From: Verrucomicrobium sp.
GTDB taxonomy: Bacteria; Verrucomicrobiota; Verrucomicrobiia; Methylacidiphilales; UBA1321
DNA: 64,000 nucleotides
Assembly: GCA_017849585.1 (NCBI GenBank)
Contig: JAFIGT010000039.1
Location: 1-64,000 of the forward strand
Reading direction: 5' to 3'
In this document: one piece after another, positions 52,534 through 61,162 of the stretch
How positions within the stretch are numbered: position 1 is the first letter of the stretch
How the letters are laid out: each line of letters opens with the position of its first letter
The notes under the pieces: model-generated
Told to the model about the DNA's origin: nothing
Database searches by the model: none
Seen by the model: the letters and a program-made list of their open reading frames with translations, nothing else
Program-made: the position numbers and the translations under genes

Positions 52534-52560
52534 GGTTATAATAACCCTAATAAATGTCAA
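52534..52560 (-). promoter_or_regulatory. Promoter and GGTTATAATAACC palindrome of the LacI operon
   Basis: On the minus strand a consensus TTGACA (52560-52555) is followed after 14-16 bases by TATAAC/TAACCT. The palindrome GGTTA-taa-TAACC (52534-52546) covers the -10 region. It differs from the TAACTWAGTTA sites, so this operon is under a separate regulator, perhaps its own LacI protein (inference). Confidence 0.55.
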
Positions 52561-52702
52561 CTTGATATTTTTTTGTCTAAAATTGTATTAATCTGAATTA
52601 TTATAACTCATATCTCCACGGATTGAGCTTAAAGTAGAGGGCCTGCCTTCCGCCCGACGAGGTTGGGTATGTGTGGCTTAAAAGCCCCAGTCTCTTCTTC
52701 GA

Positions 52703-53953
52703 CTACGTCATCGCCGTGGCCAGAACATTCCAGCTCAGGAATCCGGGATTGAAGTCAGAAAAGCCGGTGTCGGGGTGATAATATTCATGGATGGTTCCGC
52801 TACGCTCAATATCGCGTTGGAGCAAGTCCCGGGTTTTTTGAGCGAGTAGGGAGGCGTCTTCATGGAAGCCATACTCTTTCAATCCGCTATAAATCATGTA
52901 ATTGGGCAAAATCCAGATTGGTCCCAACCAATTGCTGGGATTACCGCTCTTCACATCGGGGGCATACATTTTCTCACACTTTGCCAACGAGGGCACGCCC
53001 GAGGGCGTGTTGAATTCGTTTTCATTGCGCAGGTGCCGCTCGACTAATTGTTTGGCTTGCTTTCGCGTGGCGACGCCGCACCACATGGGCAGAAATCCGG
53101 TGAAGACCTTGATCTTCAACGGCAGCGTTTTCCACGACATATCCATGCCGCGTGGAATATGCTTCGGAATATAGGTGTCGCGCGCATCCCGGCATTGCAC
53201 ATCGACGGTATAGAAAAATCCATCGGTCTCATCCCAGCATTCAGTTTGGATGGCGATCTTGAGGGACTCCGCGCGCTCGCTGAGGATTCGCGCTTCTTCC
53301 TTCAAGTTCAGTTCCTGCGCCAATTGGGTTCCTGTGATGAGATCCTTATAACAGAAGCAGTTCAGCAGGAGATTGGCCGAGGAGAATTCGGGACGCCCGT
53401 AGGTTGTCGGATCATTGTCGACGCCGATCGCCACGTCTGAACCCCAAACCAAAAGTCCGGCGGGAGTGCCGTACCGATTGAACCAGCGATCATAGAATTT
53501 CAGGAGTTGGGGAAAATAGGGCCGGACCCATTCCGAATTGCCAATGGACTGGGAAATTTCCCAGGCAAGCTGGGCGAGGATGGGCTTGGCTTGATTATGC
53601 TCGATGCCGTTATCGTCCGCGCAGTGGAACACATCACGGTCGTCCGACTTGATCAGGATCGGTATGGTTCCGTTTTCGGCCTGATTCTCCATGAAATTCT
53701 TCCAACTGCCTTGCGCGGCTGCGATGACTTCCCGTGCGAGCGTCTGGTCCATACGTTGGAGCAGGGCTAAATAGCCCTTGGCCACCCAGAAACTGTCCCA
53801 ATCCCATAATTGGTCGAAGTAATGGCCTCCTGGAACGATGTAGGGATGTTTGAGAAAGCCAGAGGCGGGGCGAAGAATATCGCGGACTGCTTTGAGAAAA
53901 TAGCTCTCTAGGATATCCTGTTGAGAGGGCGATGGAGATGTGGAGGAAGACAT
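52703..53953 (-). CDS. GH63-like cytoplasmic glycosidase
   Basis: The 416-residue protein is an (alpha/alpha)6-barrel glycosidase: QLWDWDSFWVAKGY at the start, GSDVAIGVDNDPTTYG with the likely catalytic acid Asp near 179, NWLGPIWILPNYM, and the likely base Glu near 389 in IHEYYHPDTG. This arrangement fits GH63 (alpha-glucosidase or mannosylglycerate hydrolase types) and, more distantly, trehalase. No signal peptide is present. It is upstream of, but separate from, the LacI operon and may process imported oligosaccharide. Confidence 0.8.
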   Translation of the reverse strand: MSSSTSPSPSQQDILESYFLKAVRDILRPASGFLKHPYIVPGGHYFDQLWDWDSFWVAKGYLALLQRMDQTLAREVIAAAQGSWKNFMENQAENGTIPILIKSDDRDVFHCADDNGIEHNQAKPILAQLAWEISQSIGNSEWVRPYFPQLLKFYDRWFNRYGTPAGLLVWGSDVAIGVDNDPTTYGRPEFSSANLLLNCFCYKDLITGTQLAQELNLKEEARILSERAESLKIAIQTECWDETDGFFYTVDVQCRDARDTYIPKHIPRGMDMSWKTLPLKIKVFTGFLPMWCGVATRKQAKQLVERHLRNENEFNTPSGVPSLAKCEKMYAPDVKSGNPSNWLGPIWILPNYMIYSGLKEYGFHEDASLLAQKTRDLLQRDIERSGTIHEYYHPDTGFSDFNPGFLSWNVLATAMT

Positions 53954-54124
53954 GAGGCGATTCTAAAAGCAACTGTGGAAAAGAACAAGGGTGACCACGG
54001 TCGGCTCCTGGTTTGCGCTCCTCGCGGCGGACTTCGACGCTGTCGCGATGTGAGCGGCGAATTTCAGGCTTTCATCCTAATGGGGGGAACGCTGTACTCA
54101 CCTGCGGGAGCTATGAGGATCTCT

Positions 54125-55159
54125 ATGAAATTTCGCGCCGGCTTGTTTTTAGCGCTTTTCATTTTAAGCCGGACGCAAGGGAGTGCTGTCGAAAAGATCG
54201 GCTCAGACCAATCGAAGCTGGAGGTGGGCACGACGCCTGTCTTTGCTCCCACCAGCTTTTGGTATCAACCGATCCCCAAGGAGGCACCGCTACATCCGGA
54301 CTCGGATCATCTCGTGGCCGAATTCCTGAGGCAAAAAAAGAAGTATTATAATACGGTTGCGATCAATACGGTCGCCTTTGCCTGTCCGGTGTACATCGTT
54401 TCGCAGGATACCCCCACGATCCAAGTCGGGGAGTGGGACAGTCAAAATAAGGGTTTCAAAAATCCGAAACTGGCCGCGCAATGGGAGGCGGTGCCGATTC
54501 CCGAGTACGCGGCCCAGGCGGATGGAACAGATGCCGAGATGTGCATTTATCAACCTGAAACCGACACTCTGTGGGAGTTTTGGAATGCCCGCAAACGTGA
54601 GGGTAAGTGGGAAGCGAGTTGGGGTGGAAAGATGTCGAATGTCTCCAGGAATCCCGGCATCTGGCCGGATCATTTCGGAGCGACCGCAACCAGTCTCCCC
54701 TTCCTGGGGGGACAGCTTACGGCGTCGGAACTCCAGCGCGGCGTGATCGAGCATGTGATCGGCATTGCTCTCGTTGACTGCGAAGATTCCCGTATCTTTT
54801 CCTGGCCGGCACAACGATCGGATGGAGCGAATCCGGAGGGATTGCCGCATCGCATCCCCCAAGGACAGCGGTTCCGCCTCGATCCGCGTGTCGATGTTGA
54901 GGCATTGCCATTGCATCCTGTCGGTAAAATGATTGCTCGAGCGGCGCAGAAATATGGATTCGTGGTCTGGGATCGCGCCGGTGCCATCACGCTACGGGCG
55001 CAGAATCCGAAAACGTGGACTCAACGGGGTTTGCCCAATCCATATCCGAAGATTTTCATGGGTGCGGCTGAATGGGAAATTTTGCAGGGATTTCCTTGGG
55101 AGAAAATCCAGTTTTTGCCGCCTCATTACGGAAAGCCGGGTGGATCTGCGAGCCAGTGA
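54125..55159 (+). CDS. Secreted protein of unknown function
   Basis: Start ATG 54125 is preceded by AGGA five bases away; ATG 54113 is the alternative. The roughly 344-residue product has a signal peptide (about 1-21) and one large domain with conserved-looking aromatic patches (FAPTSFWYQPIP, YYNTVAINTVAFACPVYIV, AEMCIYQPETDTLWEFWNAR, RVDVEALPLHPVGKMIARAA). I recognise no named family. It diverges from the GH63-like gene, and context hints at polysaccharide handling, but no catalytic motif can be assigned. Confidence 0.65.
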   Translation: MKFRAGLFLALFILSRTQGSAVEKIGSDQSKLEVGTTPVFAPTSFWYQPIPKEAPLHPDSDHLVAEFLRQKKKYYNTVAINTVAFACPVYIVSQDTPTIQVGEWDSQNKGFKNPKLAAQWEAVPIPEYAAQADGTDAEMCIYQPETDTLWEFWNARKREGKWEASWGGKMSNVSRNPGIWPDHFGATATSLPFLGGQLTASELQRGVIEHVIGIALVDCEDSRIFSWPAQRSDGANPEGLPHRIPQGQRFRLDPRVDVEALPLHPVGKMIARAAQKYGFVVWDRAGAITLRAQNPKTWTQRGLPNPYPKIFMGAAEWEILQGFPWEKIQFLPPHYGKPGGSASQ

Positions 55160-55164
55160 TCCGG

Positions 55165-56073
55165 TTAGATTTCAATGTCTGCCGTGACCGACTGGCACAG
55201 TCCAATAAAGGTTTCCTCCGGCAAGCTCAGTCGCCGTCCCTGCCGGTGGAGGATTCCCCATCGGCGTTTGAGTTTTCTCCCGGGCAGGGGGATGGATACG
55301 AGTGCGCCCTGTTCGATTTCCTTGCGGGCGATCCACGGGGCGAGAATGCCAACTCCAAGGCCGAGCTTCACGAGCTCCTTGATGGCGACCATGCTCCCTA
55401 ATTCAATGAAAGACTTGAGCACGATTTCCTCCTTGTCGAAAAATTCCTCAATCAATTTGAAGGTGGAGCTTGTCTTATTGTAGAGGATGTAATTTTGCGC
55501 GCCGATTTCTTGGTGAACGGCGCGGCCCTTCTGTGCCCAGGGATGCAATGGACTGGTGATAAAGGTGAGTTCATCGGTGAAAAGAGGACGAAATTTGAGT
55601 CGGGCTTCATGGGAGGCCTCGAGCGAAAGGGCGATATCAACGCGGTTCTGATGCAGAAGCTCAATGGCTGCCGGGGAGTCCCCGGGGTCAATACTGATGT
55701 GGCACCGGGGAAAGCTTTCCTTGAATTCACGCAGGACGGCGGGAAGGATGTATTCGCAGGCGGTACTACTCGCGCTCAACCGCAGACGTCCCGTGCCCCA
55801 TTTGCTGAGTTGGCCTAATTCCAAGCGGGCCCCCGCCATTTCATCCAGGATCGTCCGAGCCCGGACAAGGAACTGTTCTCCGGCCTGAGTCACGAAGACC
55901 GATTTACCCATCCTGTCTAAAAGTCTACAGCCCACATCTTCCTCGAGAGCCTGCATGGCATGGCTGATTGCGGACTGGGTCAGATTAAGATGCCTTCCGG
56001 CGAGCGTGAAGCTCCCGAGATCCGCGACGGCGACGAAGGCTCTAAGCTGACGGCTATCAAGCGTTACGCTCAT
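55165..56073 (-). CDS. LysR-family regulator divergent from the nitrate genes
   Basis: From ATG 56073 the 302-residue protein has the LysR helix-turn-helix (LGSFTLAGRHLNLTQSAISH, then AMQALEEDVGCRLLDR) and an effector-binding domain (about 90-295). It is divergent from the transporter cluster with only 70 bases between, the usual arrangement for a LysR activator of the neighbouring operon, so nitrogen assimilation control is likely (inference). A TTCAT-N7-ATGAA site lies between the two starts. Confidence 0.9.
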   Translation of the reverse strand: MSVTLDSRQLRAFVAVADLGSFTLAGRHLNLTQSAISHAMQALEEDVGCRLLDRMGKSVFVTQAGEQFLVRARTILDEMAGARLELGQLSKWGTGRLRLSASSTACEYILPAVLREFKESFPRCHISIDPGDSPAAIELLHQNRVDIALSLEASHEARLKFRPLFTDELTFITSPLHPWAQKGRAVHQEIGAQNYILYNKTSSTFKLIEEFFDKEEIVLKSFIELGSMVAIKELVKLGLGVGILAPWIARKEIEQGALVSIPLPGRKLKRRWGILHRQGRRLSLPEETFIGLCQSVTADIEI

Positions 56074-56085
56074 ATATGAATGAAT

Positions 56086-56102
56086 TTCATGATAAAGATG
56101 AA
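56086..56102. promoter_or_regulatory. LysR-type binding site in the divergent region
   Basis: TTCAT (56086-56090), seven bases, ATGAA (56098-56102): an inverted repeat of the T-N11-A form typical of LysR regulators, between the LysR gene and the first transporter-cluster gene. Confidence 0.5.
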
Positions 56103-56143
56103 AAATATGCAACCTATTAATTTATAGAAAAAGACTGCATGGC

Positions 56144-57274
56144 ATGATCGCTGCCTCTTTTGGCGACGTGATTAAAAAACTCCAGACCGTAAACCGGTTG
56201 AAAGCGAAAACCCTAAAAGTGGGGTTTGTGCCGCTGGTGGATTGCGCTCCTCTGGTCGTGGCTCGCGAGCTTGGCTTATTTGCCAAGTATGGCCTGAGTG
56301 TGGAGTTGAGTCGCGAGCTCGGTTGGGCATCGATTCGCGACAAGGTGATCTACGGAGAGTTGGACGCCGCGCAGGCGGTCGCGGGCATGGTCTTTGCCGC
56401 GGCTTGGGGATTGGGTTCCATTCCGTGCGAGTGTCTGACGGCGCTCGTATTGAATTCACAAGGAAACGCAATCACGCTGTCCAATCGGTTGTGGACACTG
56501 GGAGTTCGCGATGTGGCCTCGCTCCGTGCGCTGATCCAGCATCGGCGGGAAGAGAAGCCGCTGGTTTTTGGGGTGGTCTTTCCTTATTCGTCCCATCATT
56601 TCCTGCTGCGGCAGTGGTTGAAGTCGGGGGGCATTGATCCGGATCGCGACGTGCAGATCGTGGTTGTGCCGCCCCCGCAAATGTTCAGTAATCTGAAAGC
56701 CGGAAATCTAGATGGCTACTGTGTGGGTGAGCCATGGAACACGGTAGCGGTGCAGGCGCGGGTAGGTTGGTGTCCTGTCACGAGCAGTGGGCTTGCGCCG
56801 TTGCATCCGGAAAAAGTGTTGATGGTGCGCGCGGACTTTGCGGCGACGCGGCATGACGAGCATGTGGCGCTGGTGAGTGCCCTCTTGGAAGCGTGTGCCT
56901 GGTGTCAGAAGGCGGGGAATCGGCGGGAGATGATCCGGGTTCTGGCTCGTCCTGCCTATGTAAATGCACCTGCCCGGGCGATTGAGGGGAGTTTTGAAGC
57001 GCGGTTCGATTGTGGACATGGTCAGTATTCGGATGAAGGCGCCTTTCATCTTTTCTTTGGAGGCGAATTGAACGCACCCACGGCGGACAAGGCTGCCTGG
57101 ATTCTGCATCAAATGCGTGTGAGCAAGTTGCTGGAGCCTCTGGCTTGGAGTACGACTCCGCAGGAAACCAATTTATTCCGGTGCGATATCTATGACGCCG
57201 CTTGGAGACTATTTAGCAAAAAACGAATCCTGGAATCTATCGATCATGAAAAACAAATCCTCCATTCCTACTAG
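56144..57274 (+). CDS. Cytoplasmic NrtA-like protein, possibly a NasS-type nitrate sensor
   Basis: The 376-residue protein is homologous to the NrtA downstream (LKVGFVPLVDCAPLVVAREL, VVVPPPQMFSNLKAGNLDGY, CVGEPWN) but has no signal peptide. Cytoplasmic NrtA homologues called NasS bind nitrate/nitrite and control the antiterminator NasT; this protein fits that form. No NasT-like ANTAR protein is in the window. It ends 29 bases inside the NrtA gene, so the two are co-expressed. It could instead be a diverged binding protein that lost its signal. Confidence 0.75.
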   Translation: MIAASFGDVIKKLQTVNRLKAKTLKVGFVPLVDCAPLVVARELGLFAKYGLSVELSRELGWASIRDKVIYGELDAAQAVAGMVFAAAWGLGSIPCECLTALVLNSQGNAITLSNRLWTLGVRDVASLRALIQHRREEKPLVFGVVFPYSSHHFLLRQWLKSGGIDPDRDVQIVVVPPPQMFSNLKAGNLDGYCVGEPWNTVAVQARVGWCPVTSSGLAPLHPEKVLMVRADFAATRHDEHVALVSALLEACAWCQKAGNRREMIRVLARPAYVNAPARAIEGSFEARFDCGHGQYSDEGAFHLFFGGELNAPTADKAAWILHQMRVSKLLEPLAWSTTPQETNLFRCDIYDAAWRLFSKKRILESIDHEKQILHSY

Positions 57275-58532
57275 TACCCTCATCTCCCGCCGGTCCTTTC
57301 TGAATCGCTCGCTGAAAGGTTTGGGCGCAGCTGCTTTGCTCGGCGGCATGCCGAAAGGCTGGATCGGATCGGTTTACGCGAGTGATGCGCCAGAAGTGGA
57401 TACGCTGAAATTTGGCATGATCGCGCTGACAGATTGCGCCCCTTTGGCGATCGCTCATGAGCGGGGCTTGTTCAAGAAGTACGGTATCAATTCGGTGATC
57501 AGCAAAGGGGCGAGTTGGGCTGCGATTCGCGATTCGCTTTCCAACGGCGATTTGCAGGCGACGCACATGCTGCTGGGTATGCCGATTGCCTCGACGATGG
57601 GACTGCTGGGTTCGCCAAAGAAACCCATGATTGTGCCGTGGTTGCTCAATCGCAATGGCCAGGCCATTACGTTGAAGCAGGATCTGAAGGGTAAGGTCGG
57701 TGCTAATCCCAAGGCGCTGAAACCCTTCGTCGATGAAGCAAAGTCCAAGGGGACGCCGATGACGTTTGCCATGACCTTTCCGCCCGGCACTCATGCGATG
57801 TGGATGCGTTACTATCTCGGAGCGGGCGGAATTAACCCGGACAAAGATGTCGCGCTGATCACCGTGCCACCGCCGCAGATGGTGGCCAATATGAAGATCG
57901 GCAAGATGGATGGCTTCTGCGTGGGAGAGCCGTGGAACGCTCGCAGTATTGCCGACGGCATCGGATTCACGGCGATGACCACGCAGGATATGTGGAAGGA
58001 TCACCCGGAAAAAGTGTGCGCCTTTCTCGCGGAGTTTGCGGATAAGAATCCGAAGACGGTGAAGGCGGTTCTCAAGGCACTCAATGAAGCCAGCGTGTGG
58101 CTCGATGAGATGGCGAATCGGCCGGAGGCTTGCGGCATCGTCAGTCAGCCGACTTACATCAATTGCCCGAAGGAGCTCATTCTGGGCCGCATGCAGGGCG
58201 CGATTGATTACGGGGACGGTCGTAAAAAAACGGAGGACACCTATTACATGACCTTCAGCAAGCGGAACTGCAATTATCCGCAGCTGAAGTATGGCGTGTG
58301 GTGGCTCTCGCAATTCCGCCGCTGGGGAATGGTGGAAGGCGCGCCCGATTATATGGGCGTGAGCAAACAAGTGATGCGACCCGATCTTTACGAAGAGGCC
58401 ATGAAGGAGGTCGGATACGCGCATGGGGGTGCTGATCACAAACCGGAAACCTTGTTCGATGGCGTCACGTTTGATCCATCGCAGCCGGAAGCTTATGCCA
58501 AGGCCTTTGCGATTAATAACCTGAAGGGCTAG
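57246..58532 (+). CDS. nrtA: Nitrate/nitrite ABC transporter substrate-binding protein, Tat-exported
   Basis: From ATG 57246 the 428-residue protein has a twin-arginine signal (SRRSFLNRSLKG, Arg15-Arg16) and the NrtA fold: LKFGMIALTDCAPLAIAHER, MTFAMTFPPGTHAMWMRYYL, TVPPPQMVANMKIGKMDGF and CVGEPWNARS. NrtA captures nitrate or nitrite outside the inner membrane and presents it to NrtB. Bicarbonate (CmpA) binding is the alternative in this family, but the flavoprotein reductase at the end of the cluster favours nitrogen. It overlaps the NasS-like gene and precedes nrtB by 19 bases. Confidence 0.9.
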   Translation: MKNKSSIPTSTLISRRSFLNRSLKGLGAAALLGGMPKGWIGSVYASDAPEVDTLKFGMIALTDCAPLAIAHERGLFKKYGINSVISKGASWAAIRDSLSNGDLQATHMLLGMPIASTMGLLGSPKKPMIVPWLLNRNGQAITLKQDLKGKVGANPKALKPFVDEAKSKGTPMTFAMTFPPGTHAMWMRYYLGAGGINPDKDVALITVPPPQMVANMKIGKMDGFCVGEPWNARSIADGIGFTAMTTQDMWKDHPEKVCAFLAEFADKNPKTVKAVLKALNEASVWLDEMANRPEACGIVSQPTYINCPKELILGRMQGAIDYGDGRKKTEDTYYMTFSKRNCNYPQLKYGVWWLSQFRRWGMVEGAPDYMGVSKQVMRPDLYEEAMKEVGYAHGGADHKPETLFDGVTFDPSQPEAYAKAFAINNLKG

Positions 58533-58551
58533 CGCCGAAGAAAATCCGATT

Positions 58552-59331
58552 ATGAATAAAGAAAACCAATTCAAATTCGACTGGGTAATCCTGCCCCTTC
58601 TTGCCGCCGTAACGGTGATTGTCCTCTGGGCGATGGTCAGCAGTATTCAGGGGGTATCATTGCCTTCTCCGCTGAAAACATGGGAGGCGAGCAAGCTTTA
58701 TATTCTCGAGCCTTTTGCCAAGCGTGGAGAGCTGGATCAGGGGATTTTGCGTTTCACCTGGTATTCGCTCGTGCTGGTAGTCAAGGGCTATGCGCTGGCC
58801 TTGATTGTGGGCACGCCGTTGGGATTTCTCCTCGGTGTCTCGAAGCTCTTTACGAAAAGTCTCGATCCGTTGATTCAAGTTCTTCGTCCGGTTTCCCCGC
58901 TGGCTTGGTTGCCTCTCGGTTTGATTCTTTTTCAGAAATCGGAGCCGGCGGCGATTTTCACCATCGCCATTTGTGCCATGTGGCCGACGGTACTGAATAC
59001 GGCCATGGGTGTGCGTGCGATTCCGCAGGACTACCTCAACGTTGCTCGCGTGCTCAAACTCTCCCGCAGCCGCACTCTCTTCAAAATTCTCATTCCAGCA
59101 GCGCTTCCCTACATGTTCACCGGATTTCGCCTGAGTCTCGGAATTGCATGGCTGGTGATCGTGGCGGCAGAGATGTTGACCGGTGCACCTGGTGTGGGTG
59201 GTTTCCTATGGCAGGAATACAACAGCCTGATCTATGAACACATCATCCTCTGTATTCTCACCATTGGCATTATCGGTTTCGTGCTTGACCGATTGATGAG
59301 CTTGGTGGAGCAGCGCTTCAAAACCGCTTAG
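58552..59331 (+). CDS. nrtB: Nitrate/nitrite ABC transporter permease
   Basis: The 259-residue inner-membrane protein has about six helices and the permease EAA-type loop (MGVRAIPQDYLNVARVLKLS, then RTLFKILIPAALPYMFTGFR) that docks on the ATPases, plus RLSLGIAWLVIVAAEMLTG typical of NrtB/SsuC/TauC permeases. It forms the channel for the substrate delivered by NrtA. It sits between nrtA and two ATPase genes in an unbroken operon. Confidence 0.92.
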   Translation: MNKENQFKFDWVILPLLAAVTVIVLWAMVSSIQGVSLPSPLKTWEASKLYILEPFAKRGELDQGILRFTWYSLVLVVKGYALALIVGTPLGFLLGVSKLFTKSLDPLIQVLRPVSPLAWLPLGLILFQKSEPAAIFTIAICAMWPTVLNTAMGVRAIPQDYLNVARVLKLSRSRTLFKILIPAALPYMFTGFRLSLGIAWLVIVAAEMLTGAPGVGGFLWQEYNSLIYEHIILCILTIGIIGFVLDRLMSLVEQRFKTA

Positions 59332-59356
59332 TAAAAATCAAGCCGGAGAATCCATT

Positions 59357-60262
59357 ATGGCATTCATCGAAATTGAAGGAGCGGGGAAAAGCTACGGTGG
59401 CAACGTGGTATTGCGAGATATTAATCTCACCATCGAACGCGGGGAATTTGTAGCCATCGTGGGCTACTCAGGCGCTGGCAAGACGACGCTTATTTCCATG
59501 CTGGCGGGTTTGGTGACTCCCGATACGGGAACCGTGAAGATGAATGGCCTGGAGATCACCGATCCGGGTCCCGATCGGAGCATTGTTTTTCAAAATTATT
59601 CGCTACTTCCCTGGATGACCGTTTACGAAAACATTCATCTTGCGGTTGATCAGGTTTTTCCGAACTGGCCCGCCGAGCGCAAGAAGCAGGAGACCGAAAA
59701 ATACATCTCCATGGTCAAGCTGACGCCTGCTCGCGATAAAAAACCGGGAGAGCTTTCCGGTGGTATGCGGCAACGGGTTTCGGTGGCGCGGGCCTTGGCG
59801 ATTGATCCGCAGGTGTTGCTGCTGGATGAACCGCTCAGCGCCTTGGACGCGCTCACCCGGGCGACGTTGCAGGATGAGATCGAGCGTATCTGGAGCGAAA
59901 ATAAGAAAACGGTCGTTCTGATTACGAATGATGCCGACGAGGGAATTTTGTTGGCGGATCGGATCATCCCGCTGAGCGCAGGTCCGGGGGCCACGCTGGG
60001 GCCGAGTATTGCGATTGATTTACCGCGGCCTCGGGATCGCAAGACAATCAATCATGATCCACGTTACAAGGCGGTGCGTAATCATGTGCTGGATTATTTG
60101 CTGACCAGCGGAGCAAGACAAAAGACTGTGATTAATCGCAAGTTGATCCTGCCGGATATCGAGCCGGAAGATTTGTCAATGCGGGTTCCGGGATGGCATT
60201 TCGGCCGCCGGCCTGTGCGTCGGAAAGAAATCAAAAGCGAATCGGTGGAGGTGCCGTCATGA
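59357..60262 (+). CDS. nrtC: Nitrate/nitrite ABC transporter ATPase (NrtC/NrtD type)
   Basis: The 301-residue ATPase has Walker [15 protein letters not shown]-loop [16 protein letters not shown], signature [20 protein letters not shown] and Walker [12 protein letters not shown]. It lacks the NrtA-like C-terminal domain of cyanobacterial NrtC and instead has a short basic tail of about 45 residues. The switch position reads TNDADEG (Asn-Asp where Thr-His is usual), so its hydrolysis site may be weak and dependent on the partner ATPase. Its stop overlaps the next start (ATGA). Confidence 0.88.
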   Translation: MAFIEIEGAGKSYGGNVVLRDINLTIERGEFVAIVGYSGAGKTTLISMLAGLVTPDTGTVKMNGLEITDPGPDRSIVFQNYSLLPWMTVYENIHLAVDQVFPNWPAERKKQETEKYISMVKLTPARDKKPGELSGGMRQRVSVARALAIDPQVLLLDEPLSALDALTRATLQDEIERIWSENKKTVVLITNDADEGILLADRIIPLSAGPGATLGPSIAIDLPRPRDRKTINHDPRYKAVRNHVLDYLLTSGARQKTVINRKLILPDIEPEDLSMRVPGWHFGRRPVRRKEIKSESVEVPS

Positions 60263-61149
60263 GCGAGTATGTCCTTCTTTCCAAACTCACCAAGATCTAT
60301 GAGACGCCGAAAGGTCCGGCGGTAATTGTACGGGACTTTGATCTTTCGATTAAAAAGGGTGAATTTGTTTCCTTGATCGGACACTCCGGTTGCGGAAAAT
60401 CGACGGTGCTTTCGATGGTGGCGGGGTTGAGCGAGGTGACGTCTGGAGGTGTCATCATTGGAGGCAAAGAGATCAACGGGGCCGGCCCGGATCGTGGCAT
60501 TGTCTTCCAATCGCCATGCCTTCTCCCCTGGCTGACGGCGATGGAGAACGTCATGCTTGGTGTCGATCAGGTGTTCTATACGGCAGGGAAATTGGAGCGG
60601 CGGCAAATTGCAGAGTACTACCTTACTTTGGTTGGATTGGGGGAGTCGCTCGACAAGAAACCGGCGGAACTTTCGCAAGGCATGCGGCAGCGGGTAGGAA
60701 TTGCCCGGGCTTTCTCGCTCTCCCCAAAGATGCTGTTGTTGGATGAACCTTTCGGGATGCTCGATTCGTTAACGCGATTCGAATTGCAGCAGGTGCTGCT
60801 CGAACTGTGGCGCAAGGACAGGAAAACCGCGCTGATGGTGACGCATGATGTGGACGAAGCTCTCTTTCTCTCGGATCGCATCGTCATGATGACCAATGGG
60901 CCTGAGGCCGAGGTAGGAGAGATTCTGGAGGTGCCGTTCCCGCGTCCTCGTGATCGCAAGGCGGTGCTGGAACATCCGGAATACTACAAGCTGCGTGAGC
61001 AGTTGATTGGTTTTCTCGAAGAACGTGCCCATATCCGTCCGGAGAAGAAACAGATGGAATTGCATCGCGTTTCGATGGCCGAAGTGCCGCCAACCAATCT
61101 GGGGAGTATCGATAAAAACCAAACACAGCCAGTTGAACTCAAGTCATAA
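60259..61149 (+). CDS. nrtD: Nitrate/nitrite ABC transporter ATPase (second subunit)
   Basis: From ATG 60259 the 296-residue ATPase has Walker [15 protein letters not shown]-loop [16 protein letters not shown], signature [20 protein letters not shown], Walker [12 protein letters not shown] and a normal switch histidine in [12 protein letters not shown]. It probably forms a heterodimer with the preceding ATPase, which lacks that histidine. A tail of about 50 residues follows the domain. It is coupled to its neighbour by a 4-base overlap. Confidence 0.92.
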   Translation: MSEYVLLSKLTKIYETPKGPAVIVRDFDLSIKKGEFVSLIGHSGCGKSTVLSMVAGLSEVTSGGVIIGGKEINGAGPDRGIVFQSPCLLPWLTAMENVMLGVDQVFYTAGKLERRQIAEYYLTLVGLGESLDKKPAELSQGMRQRVGIARAFSLSPKMLLLDEPFGMLDSLTRFELQQVLLELWRKDRKTALMVTHDVDEALFLSDRIVMMTNGPEAEVGEILEVPFPRPRDRKAVLEHPEYYKLREQLIGFLEERAHIRPEKKQMELHRVSMAEVPPTNLGSIDKNQTQPVELKS

Positions 61150-61162
61150 ACAAGGAAAGAGA

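Noticed and set aside
57237-58574. 445-codon antisense frame opposite nrtA
   Set aside because: It spans almost exactly the nrtA gene and is rich in His, Arg and Ile with no motif, so it is a shadow.
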